This document shows positions 24,457 through 38,357 of a stretch of 64,000 bases of DNA, piece by piece. Every line of letters begins with the position of its first letter. Within the stretch, counting starts at the first letter, position 1. Where the stretch lies: NCBI GenBank assembly GCA_907164885.2, contig OU015491.1, positions 119,009,431-119,073,430 on the forward strand, given 5' to 3'. This DNA is from Dolomedes plantarius (Eukaryota; Arthropoda; Arachnida; Araneae; Dolomedidae). Below the pieces are notes generated by a model. The model was given only the letters and a program-made list of their open reading frames with translations, did no database searches and was not told the origin of the DNA. Position numbers and translations under genes: made by a program.

Positions 24457-24819
24457 TATACTATTTATGCAGAACTCAATATATGAGTCTTATAGGTCAC
24501 ACTTAAAAAGTTTTCGAAAGAACGCATATTCCCTTCAGACAATCAATGATCAAGGTACAATGACTTCTTACTGTAAATGAGCTAAAATATTATTTCCTTG
24601 AATTATAAATCAGGGAGTGCCTATTTTATTAACCATTTCATCCGCGCAAAATCAATAAAAAATTCAAAAAATCAAAATTTACTAATGCTATTGAATAAAA
24701 GCAAACAATTGAAAAGAATCTGCGAAACGACTGGGAAATATCATGTTAACTTGCGTTAATTCTATTTAGTATCCGTATAAAAAATAACCAAAGAAATACT
24801 CTAACAGAAATAAAATTCT

Positions 24820-24878
24820 TAACCTTTTTCTTACGGGATGGGACAGCATGTATCCCAAGAATACGGGCCCGAAAATGA

Positions 24879-24913
<35 letters not shown>

Positions 24914-24922
24914 CGTGTGTGT
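24820..24922. mobile_element. Half of a (TA)n-cored MITE plus TA/TG array
   Basis: TAACCTTTTTCTTACGGGAT and the following AAGAATACGGGCCC match the left arm of the MITE at 19502-19730 and end at a TA array that continues as TG repeats. The other arm is missing. The stretch is repeated inverted in the right palindrome arm. Confidence 0.6.
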
Positions 24923-25260
24923 ATAATGAAATAAGATCAGATTACAGAACTATTTCCGAGTGGCTAAACAGACATCCTATCTAATGGAAAGCCAACACCC
25001 GAGTGATTCCCGGGGTTTGCGTATAGAGGTATCTGCGGTTGAAGAATTTGCTGACCAAAGATGTTTCTTGCAAGCTGCATCAGTTGTGCATGACGATTGC
25101 CTTATTTGGGCATAGAAAAGAGGGTCGGACAGTTTCGTGGCTTGCCCAGGCATTGCTGACGCTATGAAAAATATTCCTGGGTTCTTGAAAACAGAATTTG
25201 GTAATGCCATCTTAAGCATGGGAAGGGAAGAAAATTTACAGGGGATCAACTTAAATTTTA
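24923..25260. other. Duplicated unique segment, long minus frame without domain
   Basis: The minus strand is open for about 95 codons upstream of a stop at 24977, containing [20 protein letters not shown] and [17 protein letters not shown]. It is flanked by microsatellites, has no conserved domain I recognise, and is present in both arms. It could be a fragment of a gene or mobile element. There is no support for a product. Confidence 0.3.
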
Positions 25261-25267
25261 TATCTTT

Positions 25268-25906
<639 letters not shown>

Positions 25907-26850
25907 TCTATACTTATATATAAAGAGAGAACGATTTTGTACGTGGAGGGTAATCTCCATAACCACTGCACCTATTTGAAAAATTCTTTCACTCTTTGAA
26001 AGGTACATTATTCCAGATGGACATAGGCTATATATTATGTATATCTGATCATCTATACTTATATATATAAAGAGAGAGCGATTTTGTACGTGGAGGGTAA
26101 TCTCCAGAACCACTGCACCTATTTCAAATTTCCTTTCACTGTTTGAAAGGTACATTATTCCAGATGGACATAGGCTATATATTATGTATATCTGATCATC
26201 TATACTTATATATATAAAGAGAGAGCGATTTTGTACGTGGAGGGTAATCTCCAGAACCACTGCACCTATTTCAAATTTCCTTTCACTGTTTGAAAGGTAC
26301 ATTATTCCAGATGGACATAGGCTATATATTATGTATATCTGATAATCTATACTTACATATAAAGAGAGAGCGATTTTGTACGTGGAGGGTAATCTTCAGA
26401 ACCACTGTACCTATTTAAAAAATTCTTTCACTGTTTGAAAGGTACAGTATTCCAGATGGACATAGGCTATATATTATGTATCTCTAATCAGTAGAAATAA
26501 AGTTAGGGGCTTAATCCTGACAATCTCCATTGTTACCGCTACTGTCCTCTACCTCTTTTTGTGCCGAAGTCTTCAACGATCCTTAGCGTGGTGCTATCTA
26601 TACTTATATATAAAGAGAGAGAGCGATTTTGTACGTGGAGGGTAATCTTTAGATCCACTGTACCTATTTGAAAAATTCTTTCACTGTTTGAAAGGTACAT
26701 TATTCCAGATGGACATAGGCTATATATTATGTATATCTGATCAGTAGAAATAAAGTTAGGGACTTAATCCTAAGAAACTCCATTGTTTCCGCTACTGTCT
26801 TCTACCGCTTTTTGTTCCGAAGATTTCAACGATCCTTATCGTGGTGCTAT
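25907..26850 (+). repeat. Tandem array of five Helitron-type 5' ends
   Basis: Units start with TCTATACTTATATATAAAGA (or a close variant) at 25907, 26052, 26199, 26346 and 26597. The first three units are about 145-147 bp. The fourth, about 251 bp, and the fifth extend into an extra segment (AGTAGAAATAAAGTTAGG ... CGTGGTGC). A TCTATACTWATATA start is characteristic of Helitron 5' termini, and a Helitron body in the same orientation follows. The array fits tandem or repeatedly initiated rolling-circle insertions. The inference rests on the terminal motif and the downstream helicase. Confidence 0.6.
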
Positions 26851-29290
26851 CGCGGTGGGCTTCTGTTCTGACGCTAGCGGTTCGAACCTAGCCGTTCTCC
26901 GGCGCGCCTTTTTCTTTAAAAAAATTGGTTTTAATTATTAACTAACATAAAATTAATTGAAGGTTTATAATTAAGGTAAAAAAAAGATTTTTCAATTTAT
27001 TGGCTATCAACTCGAAATTTATTGGTATAGTATTTTGTTCAACCCGGACAAAGTCGGGACGGGCCGATAGTATATATATAAATGTAAATGTTCGTTTGTT
27101 CAAAACCTCAAATCTCCGAAAGTGCTTCACCGATTTCTTTGAAATTTTGACACAACGTTGCATTTGAGTATATGAGTGTTTTTATATACCTATTATATAG
27201 ATTCCGCACATGTGACAGGACATGCTATACTAAATATTTTTCGGCAAACGAGAAATGTCTTTCCCTTCCCCCTCAGAGCAGAAATTTGTCACGGTGGGGT
27301 GCTATCCCACTATCAGCTGTCCCCACAGGTCATAAAGTACGCAGGGATCGTTCTAGACAATAAAAGACGATCGAAGAGATAAGAGAACGCACATGCCTAA
27401 AGATATTTTCCGTCGAATACGCGAGGAAAATTCAAATATGAACATGGATTTCACAGCAGAAATCTACAACGAAGCGTTGATAATGATTGAATATTTGTGC
27501 TTAGAAATCGCGAACAAAGTTCTCAATCAATTTTGAATGCCTTCATCTTCTGATGCTTTGTCCGATGTAGAATTGCGTCGTGAACCAAATTTCCAACACG
27601 GGTGATCTTTTGGCGTATGTGCAATCAAATATTCCTAAGCTAGCGCTTGAGCAAAAAGGCATTTACGATCAAATAATGCAAACTGCCAATAACGGGGTTA
27701 GAGAAATCTTCTTACATGCAGCAGGAGGAACTGATAAAACGTTCCTAATTAGATTGATTCTGGCAGCACTTCGATCCCAAAATGACGTCTTCCGTCGTCC
27801 GGAATAGCTGCGACATTGCTACCAGATGGAACATCTGCACATTCCGCTTTGAAATTGCCATTGAACATGTAATTCATTGAAACTCCCACGTGCAACATTT
27901 CCAAAGCATCCGGCATGGGAAAAGTATTGAAGAAAGGCAAACTTATTGTTTGGGATGAATGTGCAATGGCACACAAAAAATTGCTCGAGGCTCTTGATCG
28001 ATCATTGCATGATTTGCTTGGAAACATCCGACCATTTGGGAACACATAATTATTGCTTGCAGAAGATTGCAGGCAAACATTACCTATAATTTCTTGATCG
28101 ACAACAGCGGACGAAATAAATGCTTGCCTGAAATACTCGACTTTGTGTCGACACGTAAAGACGTTGAAATTATCTACAAATATGCGTGTCCATCTGCAAA
28201 ACGATCGATCAGCTGAGTTATTTCCACATCAATTGCTGGAAATTGGGAACGGAAAGGTGCCGGGTGATCTGACATCAGGACGAATTTCATTGCCTCATAA
28301 CTTCTGCAATTTAGTATCGTCAAAAGAAGAATTGGTTGAAAAAATATTTCCCAATATTCAAACCAATTATAAGAATCATGATTGGCTGAGTGAACGAGCT
28401 ATTCTTGCCGCCAAGAACAAAGACGTCTACGAACTTAACATTTCATTCAGTATAACATTCAAAGCGAGGCAGTCGCATACAAGTCCGTCTACACTGTTCT
28501 GGATGCATATGAAGTGGTTCATTATCCAACAGAATTTTTGAATTCACTCGATCTGCCAGGGATGCCACCATACGTACTGCAACTGGAAATTGGCTTGCCA
28601 ATTATAACGTTGCGAAATATCAACCTACCAAAGCTTTGCAACGGCACGCGGCTTGCAGTAAAAAATTACGCAGCAACGTCGTAGAAGGAAGGATCTTGAC
28701 AGGACCATTCAAAGGTGAAGATTTCCTAATTCCCCGCATTCCCATGATTCCAACGGATATGCCATTGAAAGTTAAGAGATTGCAATTCCCAATTCGATTG
28801 GCGTTTGCAATCGCCATCAATAACGCTCAGGGCCAATCTTTACAATTGTGAGGGTTAGATTTAGACACGGATTGTTTCTCACATGGACAATCATTTGTTG
28901 CGTGTTCTAGAGTCGGAAAACCAGACAATCTATATATCTGCACAGACAATGGAACAACAAAAAATATTGTATACCCACAAGTATTGTAAAATTAAACATT
29001 TTTTAAATTTTTTTATTTCCAATGCAGCGGGCGAAGGGGAACACAATTCTTTCGCCAAGATATTACATAAAACAAGCAAGTACTAAAAACTTAACTATAA
29101 AATATGTTTGTGCGTAAAGTTACTCACGTCCGTAGCATACTTTAAGCTACACGTTCACCCTGGGTAGTGCTAAATGAGTAACAGCTTTGCTGCCTTTATA
29201 AATTAAACATATTATAAACATACTTTGTCTTTTCTTTCTTTTCTATTTAACCAGACTGAGCCAGAGCAACGCGTGGCCGGGTACAGCTAG
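26597..29290 (+). mobile_element. Decayed, internally deleted Helitron
   Basis: The 5' side is the last TCTATACTT unit or, alternatively, a second Helitron-like start near 27070 (ATATATATAAATGTAAATGT followed by TTCGTTTGTTC). The 3' end reads GCAACGCGTGGCCGGGTACA directly followed by GCTAG (to 29290), the CTRR-type terminus expected of Helitrons, with a GC-rich subterminal block. Between them lies only the C-terminal helicase part. The Rep endonuclease domain is missing, so the element is non-autonomous. Ten bases after the CTAG a Tc1-like element is inserted. Confidence 0.75.
27405..28989 (+). pseudogene. Helitron PIF1-like helicase remnant
   Basis: Recognisable pieces in order are EIYNEALIMIEYLCLEIANK (about 27460), YVQSNIPKLALEQKGIYDQI (27615), a Walker A region FLHAAGGTDKTF (27710), Walker B VWDECAMAHKK (27950), HVKTLKLSTNMRV (28150), ILAAKNKDVYELN (28405), LDLPGMPPYVLQLEIGLPII (28545), GPFKGEDFLIPRIPMIPTDM (28707) and FPIRLAFAIAINNAQGQSLQ (28785), ending near YPQVL at 28987-28989. 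This is the C-terminal helicase of Helitron replication proteins, which unwinds DNA during rolling-circle transposition. Walker A is mutated (D where G is usual), and several frameshifts and stops break the frame. The N-terminal Rep domain is absent. Confidence 0.85.
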
Positions 29291-29300
29291 CACACATATA

Positions 29301-30709
29301 CACTGCTGGACACTGTAAATGCAACACTCTGAAGGAAACATGCAAATAACATGAAATTTACAACATGCATTAGCGGAGGTGAGATATGCAAATGATTAGA
29401 ATTTCAGCGCAGACGCCCATCACGCGCGTCTGTGGCGCCACTTCAAAGTGTTATTTAAGGCTTGGAGATTTCGACGATTTCAAGTTCGGCAATTGTGTTT
29501 TTCTTGTGGTTTTTTCAAAAAAACGATCAATTATGCCTCGTCGAAAACAGCGATCATCTTTTGATCAACTATCCGAGTTCGACAGAGGAAGGATAGTGGC
29601 CTACCGAGATTGTGGATTATCTTTCAGGGAAATCGGTAGTTGTGTTGGACGAAACCAAACAACTGTAATGCGGATATGTGATCGTTGGATGCAGGAGGGT
29701 ACGACAGACCGGCGTGTTCGATCGCATCCACCTCAGCGCACCACTTCTCGTGATGAAAGGCAAATTGTGCGCATGGCAGTGACGGATCGCTCAGTCACAT
29801 CACGAACCATAGCACAGCACATGCAGTCTGTAACGCATCATGCAGTGTCTGCGCGTACCATTCGACGCCGTTTACAGCAGAGTGGTCTGTCCCCAAGACG
29901 TCCATTGCTATGTCTACCCTTGACGCAGAATCACAGACGTCTCCGCCGCCAATAGTGCGATGACAGAAGGATGTGGACGGCAGAATGGAATGAAATTGTC
30001 TTTACTGACGAGTCATGCTTCTGTCTGCAACACCACGATGGTCACATTCGAGTCTGGAGACACCGTAAAGAGAGGATGCTGAACAGCTGCGTTATGCACC
30101 GCCACACTGGTCCTGCACCGGGTATTATGGTATGGGGCGGTATTGGATATCACTCTCGCACACCTCTAGTACGCATTGCCGGTACTTTAAACAGCCAGCG
30201 CTACATCTCCGAGGTGCTGGAGCCAGTTGTCCTTCCTTACCTTCAGGGCTTGCCCACAGCCATATTTCAACAGGATAATGCGCGACCACACGTGGCACGC
30301 ATTGTCCAACGGTTCTTCGTCAATCGCCAGACTGAATTGCTTCCGTGGCCGCCTCGCTCTCCGGATCTTTCGCCGATAGAAAACATGTGGTCCATGGTTG
30401 CTCTACGATTGACCCAGATTCCATCCCCAGCTGCCACAGCAGATCAACTTTGGCAACGTGTGGAAGCTGCTTGATCTGCTGTACCCCAAGAACTCATCCA
30501 AAGTCTCTTTGAATCAATGCCGAAGCGTGTGGCAGCGGTGATCTCCAACAATGGCGGCTAATCTGGCTACTGATTTTGGCAGGAAACACACTTCACAGAA
30601 GTCTATAAATTTAATCATTTGATACTTGGTCAACATGTTATTTACAAAATAAATTTTGTTGTGCTATCTCTTGTCTTTCTTGGTGTTGCTATTTGGGTGG
30701 TCAGCAGTG
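29301..30709 (+). mobile_element. Tc1-like transposon, 1409 bp, with TA duplication
   Basis: Both ends read CACTGCTG and are flanked by TA (29299-29300 and 30710-30711). The inner inverted-repeat similarity is weaker and extends about 30 bases (AAATGCAACAC versus AAATAGCAACACC). The element is of standard Tc1-like length and carries a single transposase frame. It sits exactly between the Helitron 3' end and the first base of the right palindrome arm. Confidence 0.9.
29533..30561 (+). pseudogene. Tc1-like DD34E transposase with two nonsense codons
   Basis: The frame is 342 codons including two internal stops. It starts MPRRKQRSSFDQLSEFDRGR, with a paired helix-turn-helix region (LSFREIGSCVGRNQTTVMRI near residues 35-55, and SARTIRRRLQQSGL near 115). 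The catalytic core shows FTDESCF (first D), QQDNARPHVAR (second D) and SPDLSPIENMW (E). The second D and the E are separated by 34 residues, the DD34E signature of Tc1. The frame is otherwise uninterrupted but has TAG at 29953-29955 and TGA at 30472-30474. Both fit single-base changes from TGG (Trp). The element therefore decayed recently by point mutation and needs a helper transposase to move. Confidence 0.92.
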
Positions 30710-31552
30710 TATATAGCCTATGTCCATCTGGAATAATGTACCTTTCAAACAGTGAAAGAAAATTTCAAATAGGTGCAGTGGTTCTGGAGATTACCCTCCA
30801 CGTACAAAATCGCTCTCTCTTTATATGTAAGTATAGATTATCAGATATACATAATATATAGCCTATGTCCATCTGGAATAATGTACCTTTCAAACAGTGA
30901 AAGGAAATTTGAAATAGGTGCAGTGGTTCTGGAGATTACCCTCCACGTACAAAATCGCTCTCTCTTTATATATATAAGTATAGATGATCAGATATACATA
31001 ATATATAGCCTATGTCCATCTGGAATAATGTACCTTTCAAAGAGTGAAAGAATTTTTCAAATAGGTGCAGTGGTTATGGAGATTACCCTCCACGTACAAA
31101 ATCGTTCTCTCTTTATATATAAGTATAGATAATACAACCATTTCATCCTTAAATTATACTCGAGAAACTCGCTCACATTTACATGGCTTGAGCTAGACTC
31201 AGCCAGAAAGGAATAAAATTTTCATGCATTCTGGCCGAATGGTTTATTAGAGCGACAAAAGTACATCCGTCCATTTCAGAAGACGGCTCGGAAGCGAATA
31301 TCACCTGTCAACCTTACGAGAGGGCGAAAAAAAACATGTGGCTATTTTTTTGTAAGGGCCAACAAATATTGGGGCTCGCGATGCGAACCTACGCCTCTGA
31401 ATCCGGAGATGTACACGTGTAGAAACGAAAAGGCATGCGATTCATGGGAAGTTTTGTTGCTAAGGATTTTAAAGCGATAAAGTAATGTTACTGGGGATTA
31501 GATTTAGGAAAGAGAATTTGAATGCTAGAATGGAGGACCTAATATTCAATGT

Positions 31553-31554
<2 letters not shown>

Positions 31555-31629
<75 letters not shown>

Positions 31630-31686
31630 ATCTATATCTATATCTATCTATCTATCCCTCTCTCTCTCTCTCTATCCATCTATCTA

Positions 31687-31721
<35 letters not shown>
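31555..31721. repeat. Compound microsatellite, right arm
   Basis: The inverted counterpart of 25270-25480, in the order TA, TG, ATCT/TC units, TA. The first TA block is shorter than in the left arm. Confidence 0.95.
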
Positions 31722-31724
<3 letters not shown>

Positions 31725-32083
31725 AAAGATATAAAATTTAAGTTGATCCCCTGTAAATTTTCTTCCCTTCCCATGCTTAAGATGGCATTACCAAATTCTG
31801 TTTTCAAGAACCCAGGAATATTTTTCATAGCGTCAGCAATGCCTGGGCAAGCCACGAAACTGTCCGACCCTCTTTTCTATGCCCAAATAAGGCAATCGTC
31901 ATGCACAACTGATGCAGCTTGCAAGAAACATCTTTGGTCAGCAAATTCTTCAACCGCAGATACCTCTATACGCAAACCCCGGGAATCACTCGGGTGTTGG
32001 CTTTCCATTAGATAGGATGTCTGTTTAGCCACTCGGAAATAAATTTCTTTTTCTAATAGTTCTGTAATCTGATCTTATTTCAT

Positions 32084-32283
<200 letters not shown>

Positions 32284-32636
32284 TTCTGTTAGAGTATTTC
32301 TTTGGTTATTTTTTATACGGATACTAAATAGAATTAACGCAAGTTAACATGATATTTCCCAGTCGTTTCGCAGATTCTTTTCAATTGTTTGCTTTTATTC
32401 AATAGCATTAGTAAATTTTGATTTTTTGAATTTTTTATTGATTTTGCGCGGATGAAATGGTTAATAAAATAGGCACTCCCTGATTCATAATTCAAGGAAA
32501 TAATATTTTAGCTCATTTACAGTAAGAAGTCATTGTACCTTGATCATTGATTGTCTGAAGGGAATATGCGTTCTTTCGAAAACTTTTTAAGTGTGACCTA
32601 TAAGACTCATATATTGAGTTCTGCATAAATAGTATA

Positions 32637-34112
32637 CACACTAGGGTGGAGCGAAAAAAAAATTTTAATTTTTTTCTTTCCTGTATCACCAATCATTGAT
32701 CCATGGCCCAAGATGCAAAAGTACAAAATTTCAACCTGTTTTGAAAATATCTTCAGGGGGCGCACTAGAATTGATGTTTTGAAAAGTAGTATAAATAGGC
32801 GATATTTAAAAAGGTGGTAATAAAACTCAATTATACATTTCTATTTGTTTTTATTTGTTACGCAAATTAAATATATTATATTAAAAAGAATTCAAGCAAT
32901 AGACGCCTCTTTAATAATGTTTAAGCATTATTTTCAGAAGTTTTTTGGACATTTTCGTGAAAATATTGGGATTTTGTCTCGAAAAGTGGCAAGTCTTGCC
33001 TAGCTTTTATCTTCGTTCTTCTATAACCGTCTCTTGCCTCTGTACCAGAAACAGATAATTCAGCCTCCGTGACTAGCTTTACACACCGTTCTACTGCTTG
33101 TGTGTGACAAGGAAACTTCTTAAAATACAGGAAATTGTCTCCTGAAGAAATCCTAGTCTTTATTTCCGTATCACTGTATTTCATAGTCATTGGTGGTTCG
33201 GTAACATTTTCTTTCCCCAAATTTATCAAATCGTAATAATGTGATGCTCTGATATGCAGTTCAGGAAGCTGAAACACGCGTACATTTCTGCCTTTGGTCT
33301 GTTCTCTTGCTTTTAATATTCTTCGAAGAGCTAGTTCTCTTATATGTAGCTCCTTGTCTTGCAACATAGATAGCAACAAATTTTTAAGGTGCGCATAGAA
33401 TAAATTTCGTTGAATAGTTTTTAGTGCAATTCTCTTCAGCTTGTCTTGCATATACGAAGACCTTCTAAACATATAAAAAACGCGGATAGGCCCATATTTA
33501 CAAGAAGGTTTAGTCTTGATGTCAAACAAGGTTGGTGTGTACACTTTCATAATAAAATCGACAAGTTCTTTCAGTTTGACCGATGATTTCGTTGTTCCTA
33601 CATATAAACGAAGAATCCTGTTTGTACAAGTAAGCCATCGGGAATGTGCTAGTTTTCCTGGATCTCTGTTAGCTAAGCTAGGCGGGATTGTGCCACCAAG
33701 AAATAGCTGAGCACATTTCCTATAAATATTTTTGATTGGTGCTTAATAATTCAGCATTAACATCCGGCAATTCTGAACTTACAGCTTCAAAGGTCATCAC
33801 TTTATATTCTAGGGACTTTTCAAGCCTTTTTCCAATGTTTCCTGAAAAACTATTGGTTAAACCTGTCGTGGTACCATCGAGGCTGGCGAAAAGATGACGG
33901 AATGGTAATTCATTAGCATGTAGTAGGCACACAAACCACATTAATGGTCGAATAAGATATATTTCCAATTGTTTAATGACACCGTTTTTCTGTCCTGTAT
34001 TTACAGCAGTACCGTCCCATCCAATTGCCACCAACGATGTATGAAATTCGGAACTTTTTTCTAGAAACTGAACTATAATTTTTTTGAATCGTAATTGCAT
34101 TGCCCAAATCAA
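32637..34112 (-). pseudogene. Broken member of the same unclassified family (right arm), with 3' flank
   Basis: On the minus strand this repeats the left-arm gene: the first segment is 34112 to 33720 and the second, shifted segment 33550 to 32921. The 3' flank ends at the inverted CACTAGGGTGGAGCG motif near 32640. The internal stop and the frameshift are in the same places as in the left arm, so the gene was already broken before the duplication or the arms have been homogenised since. Function is unknown, as for the left copy. Confidence 0.6.
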
Positions 34113-34184
34113 ATGAAAGATGTTCTATGTACTTAGAATTAAGACTGAAGAACATATTTCTTTGATTTTTGAGCCAGATTCTAA

Positions 34185-34808
34185 GTACATAGGACATCTT
34201 TCACTTGATTCGGGTAATGAAATTGCGATTGATACGGCGATGAAATACAGTGAAACAGTGAACGACGATGAAATTCAGTGATACGGAAATAAAGACTAGG
34301 ATTTCTTCAGGAGACAATTTCCTGTATTTTAAGAAGTTTCCTTGTCACACTTAGGCAGTAGAACGGTATGTAAAGCTAGTAACGGAGACTGCATTATCTG
34401 TTTGTGGTTCAGAGACAAGAGACGGTTATATAAGAACGAAGGTAAAAACTAGGCAAGACTTGCTACTTTTTGAGACAAAATCTCAATATTTTCACGAGAA
34501 ACAAAGACCAAAAATATTCTGAAAATGATACTTAAACATATTCAGGAGGAGTCTATTGCTTACATGCCTTTTAATATAATATATTTAATTTGAGTAACAA
34601 ATAATAATGTATAATTGAGTTTTATTACCACCTTTTAAAATGTCGTCTTTTTATACTACTTTTCAAAACTTCAATTCTAGTGCGCTACCTGAAGATATTT
34701 TCAAAACAGTTTGAAACTTTGTACTTTTGCATCTTGGGCCACGGATCAATGATTGCTGATAGGGGAAAGAAAAAAACTAAAAAAAAAAAAAGATTTCGCT
34801 CCACCCTA

Positions 34809-34810
<2 letters not shown>
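34185..34810 (+). pseudogene. Older diverged copy of the arm gene, 3' part and flank
   Basis: 34185-34415 belongs to the right arm and mirrors 22678-22908. The similarity to the gene's 3' part then continues beyond the palindrome: 34416-34530 matches the coding end (ARDGYRRTKIKARQDLP region) and 34530-34810 matches the 3' flank up to GCTCCACCCTA. It is in the same orientation as the left-arm gene and about 10% diverged by eye. So outside the palindrome the older inverted copy is more complete on this side than on the left, where it is cut at a TA array. Confidence 0.65.
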
Positions 34811-34993
<183 letters not shown>

Positions 34994-35009
34994 ATCCCCA
35001 TTACATCAC

Positions 35010-35835
<826 letters not shown>

Positions 35836-37994
35836 CACTAAATGGGCTTGATTGGGACTATGGTGTTGTGAGTCATATTTTTTCTGTCTTTACTGCACTT
35901 CTTTTAGACCCAGTTTGCATAGAAATATGCTGTTAGAATAATAATTTCCTCTGACGGTCCTTGGATGAAATGTGAGCATTATTTTATTATGCTTTCTCTT
36001 CCGGGGAACTGAGCACAGTTCTTTAATTCTTAATCTATATTTCGGTGAAAAATTCTGCACCTGGAGGAATGTGTTCTCTATATCTCACAAAAATTACCAT
36101 GTCATAACAGTTACTTCATTCTACTATGCATATTTTATTGCTCTTAAAAGGAAATCTGCGCTTCTTTTTCGCATTTTAAGTCTTAAGTAAGCCAAAAGAT
36201 TTCGCAAAGTTCACCAAAATGTCCTTTTAAGATTACCTTTTTTTAAAAGCAAAAAAAAAAAAAAAAATCACTTAGAGATTGTGATCCTCTTAACATTTTT
36301 TTCTTCTTTTCTGCATCAGGTTTTAATGTATATATTATACCGGTGTTTCTAAGCAATATTAACTACAAGAATAATCATTATTAAAATAAATTTTGCAAAT
36401 AAATACAAAATAAGTTATTAGTCATTTCAGAATTTTGCTATTAAATGATACTTTTATCTGCATATAAATGTTATTTTACACTGTTCGGAATAAAATAAAA
36501 TAAATAATTAAATAAATAAAATGAACAAAATTAAGCAAAATTAAAAATTAAGAATATGGCAATGTTATGAATATGAATAAAAAAATGTATTTATATGTAT
36601 ACGGGTATGTTACTGAAATAAAAAATAAAAAATTTATAAAACCCAACTGTTATGAAGCCTTAAAAGCATCACTGAAAAGCACATTGTTTTTTAAAACATC
36701 TGCAAAAACTATGAAACCACAGTCATTATATACTGTTTCGGACATCCAGCTTAGTCTAGGGGCATAAAAATCAAGGACAAAGAGATCTGTTGCTTCAATA
36801 TTATGTCGACAAATTCATCGCCTTTTTATAACCAGTGATAGACTGAATCAATAAAATCTTATCTATATCTGGGTCAAGGTTGTCTGATAGATCATCAAAT
36901 ACATATCAACCGTAAACCGAAAGATTCTCAAATATGGGGGTTTATGTTTCATGGTTTGAAGTAATAAAACCGAGAAAAGGATATGCGAGGGGTTTTTGTA
37001 ATTATGATGTCTTGCGGTAATGGCGAAAACCAATGTTTTGACGTTTTCCTCTTTGAAAGTCATTTTTCATCGTTCATTTGCATTATTTCTAAAAAATTGA
37101 CTGAAAGTACGTAATAACGTGTTTGGATATTTTTTGACTCTTTTTACGTGGCCATAAAAATATGATATATTCTTGGGAATAAATAACACGTTTCTTTATA
37201 CATTAAGAAAATTTAGTATCACTTGTAAAAGATCAATTTTTTGTGTTGAGGATTTTCCATACGAATGTCTTTCATTTTACACAACAATGATCTAATTATA
37301 TTGTTCCTTTTGCAACAGATATTTAAATAGATTAGAATTTGTCAAACATTTTACTTATTTATTTATTTTTTACTTGATATTCAATTAATTTTAGAGGACG
37401 ATCTAGCAATTTTGTTAAACGTAAAATAAAGAGGTAATTCTTTCGTAATGAAGGAATATAATTTTTATTTGTTAAGTTAATACATGAAGACATATTAAAC
37501 CATTGGATTTTACTTACTCCTGTTTGCAAAATCACTGTAGAAAACCGGCTGTTTAAAAAAATATTCTAACTCCGTTACTTACATATGAGTTTTACATGGC
37601 GCTTCTCAACGCAAAGGACATAAACGCATTTGCTTGCATTCAAAACCTTTGTAAAAATTCTATTATAGACACAAAGATGTAATATCTTTAAAAGCATTTT
37701 TTCATTTAAATATGTAAAGTGCATTTTTTTATATTTTATAGCTGCAAGAAATAAATTCATTATTTTTGCACGCGTTGTATCGAGTTTTCAACAGAGAAGA
37801 AATTCATATTTTTTAAATACTCTAGAGAGTGGGTTGGGTAGTTTTATAGGTGAAATAATTACATATTTATTCAAATGGCACGAGAGGAAAACATACCAAT
37901 TCAATGAAAAAACCCTTATCTGTAGGTTTTCAGGGTACTCCGGTAATGTTACTATAACATTAAATGCATCCTACAATAGGAATTTGAATAAGTC
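35836..37994. other. AT-rich non-coding stretch
   Basis: No recognisable gene or repeat ends. Short open frames below 75 codons look like background. Confidence 0.5.
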
Positions 37995-38357
37995 AGGACG
38001 CAGTGGCGAAGTTGGCAAGGGCAGCAGGCTAGTGATCTGAAAGTCACTGGTTCGATGCTTGTCGCTGGCGAATCTACTGTCGTGTGCACTAATGGAGATT
38101 GGTGCACGTAAAATCTGTCTTCCAAATTATCAAAATTACCTCTAGAGGTGTGGGGTCAAGTGTTCTGGTCTCGTCACTCGACTCGGTTCAAAATTACAGG
38201 ACAGGTCCTTTGGCCAAGTCGGACTCCGACCCTTGTGGTGCCAATGAAAAATAGGAGCCGTACCTTCATCGTCCATAGCCTTCGGGACTTGATTTGATGT
38301 TGCTGTCGGTCAAGTGATATAAGCAACAACAAGAACGCTAACAACAACACAACAACA
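37995..38357 (+). repeat. tRNA-derived SINE, copy B (near full length)
   Basis: The head contains an internal Pol III box A (TGGCGAAGTTGG) at about 38003 and a box B-like GGTTCGATGC at about 38049, spaced as in a tRNA. The head is followed by a ~230 bp body, shared in reverse orientation with 3185-3414, and a tail of CAACAACAAG/AACAAC triplets ending near 38357. It is a non-coding retroposon that needs LINE machinery to move. The tRNA species of origin is not clear to me. Confidence 0.75.

Noticed and set aside
33516..33710. 64-codon frames opposite the broken gene in both arms (23383-23577 and 33516-33710)
   Set aside because: Antisense shadows over the frameshift region of the arm gene.
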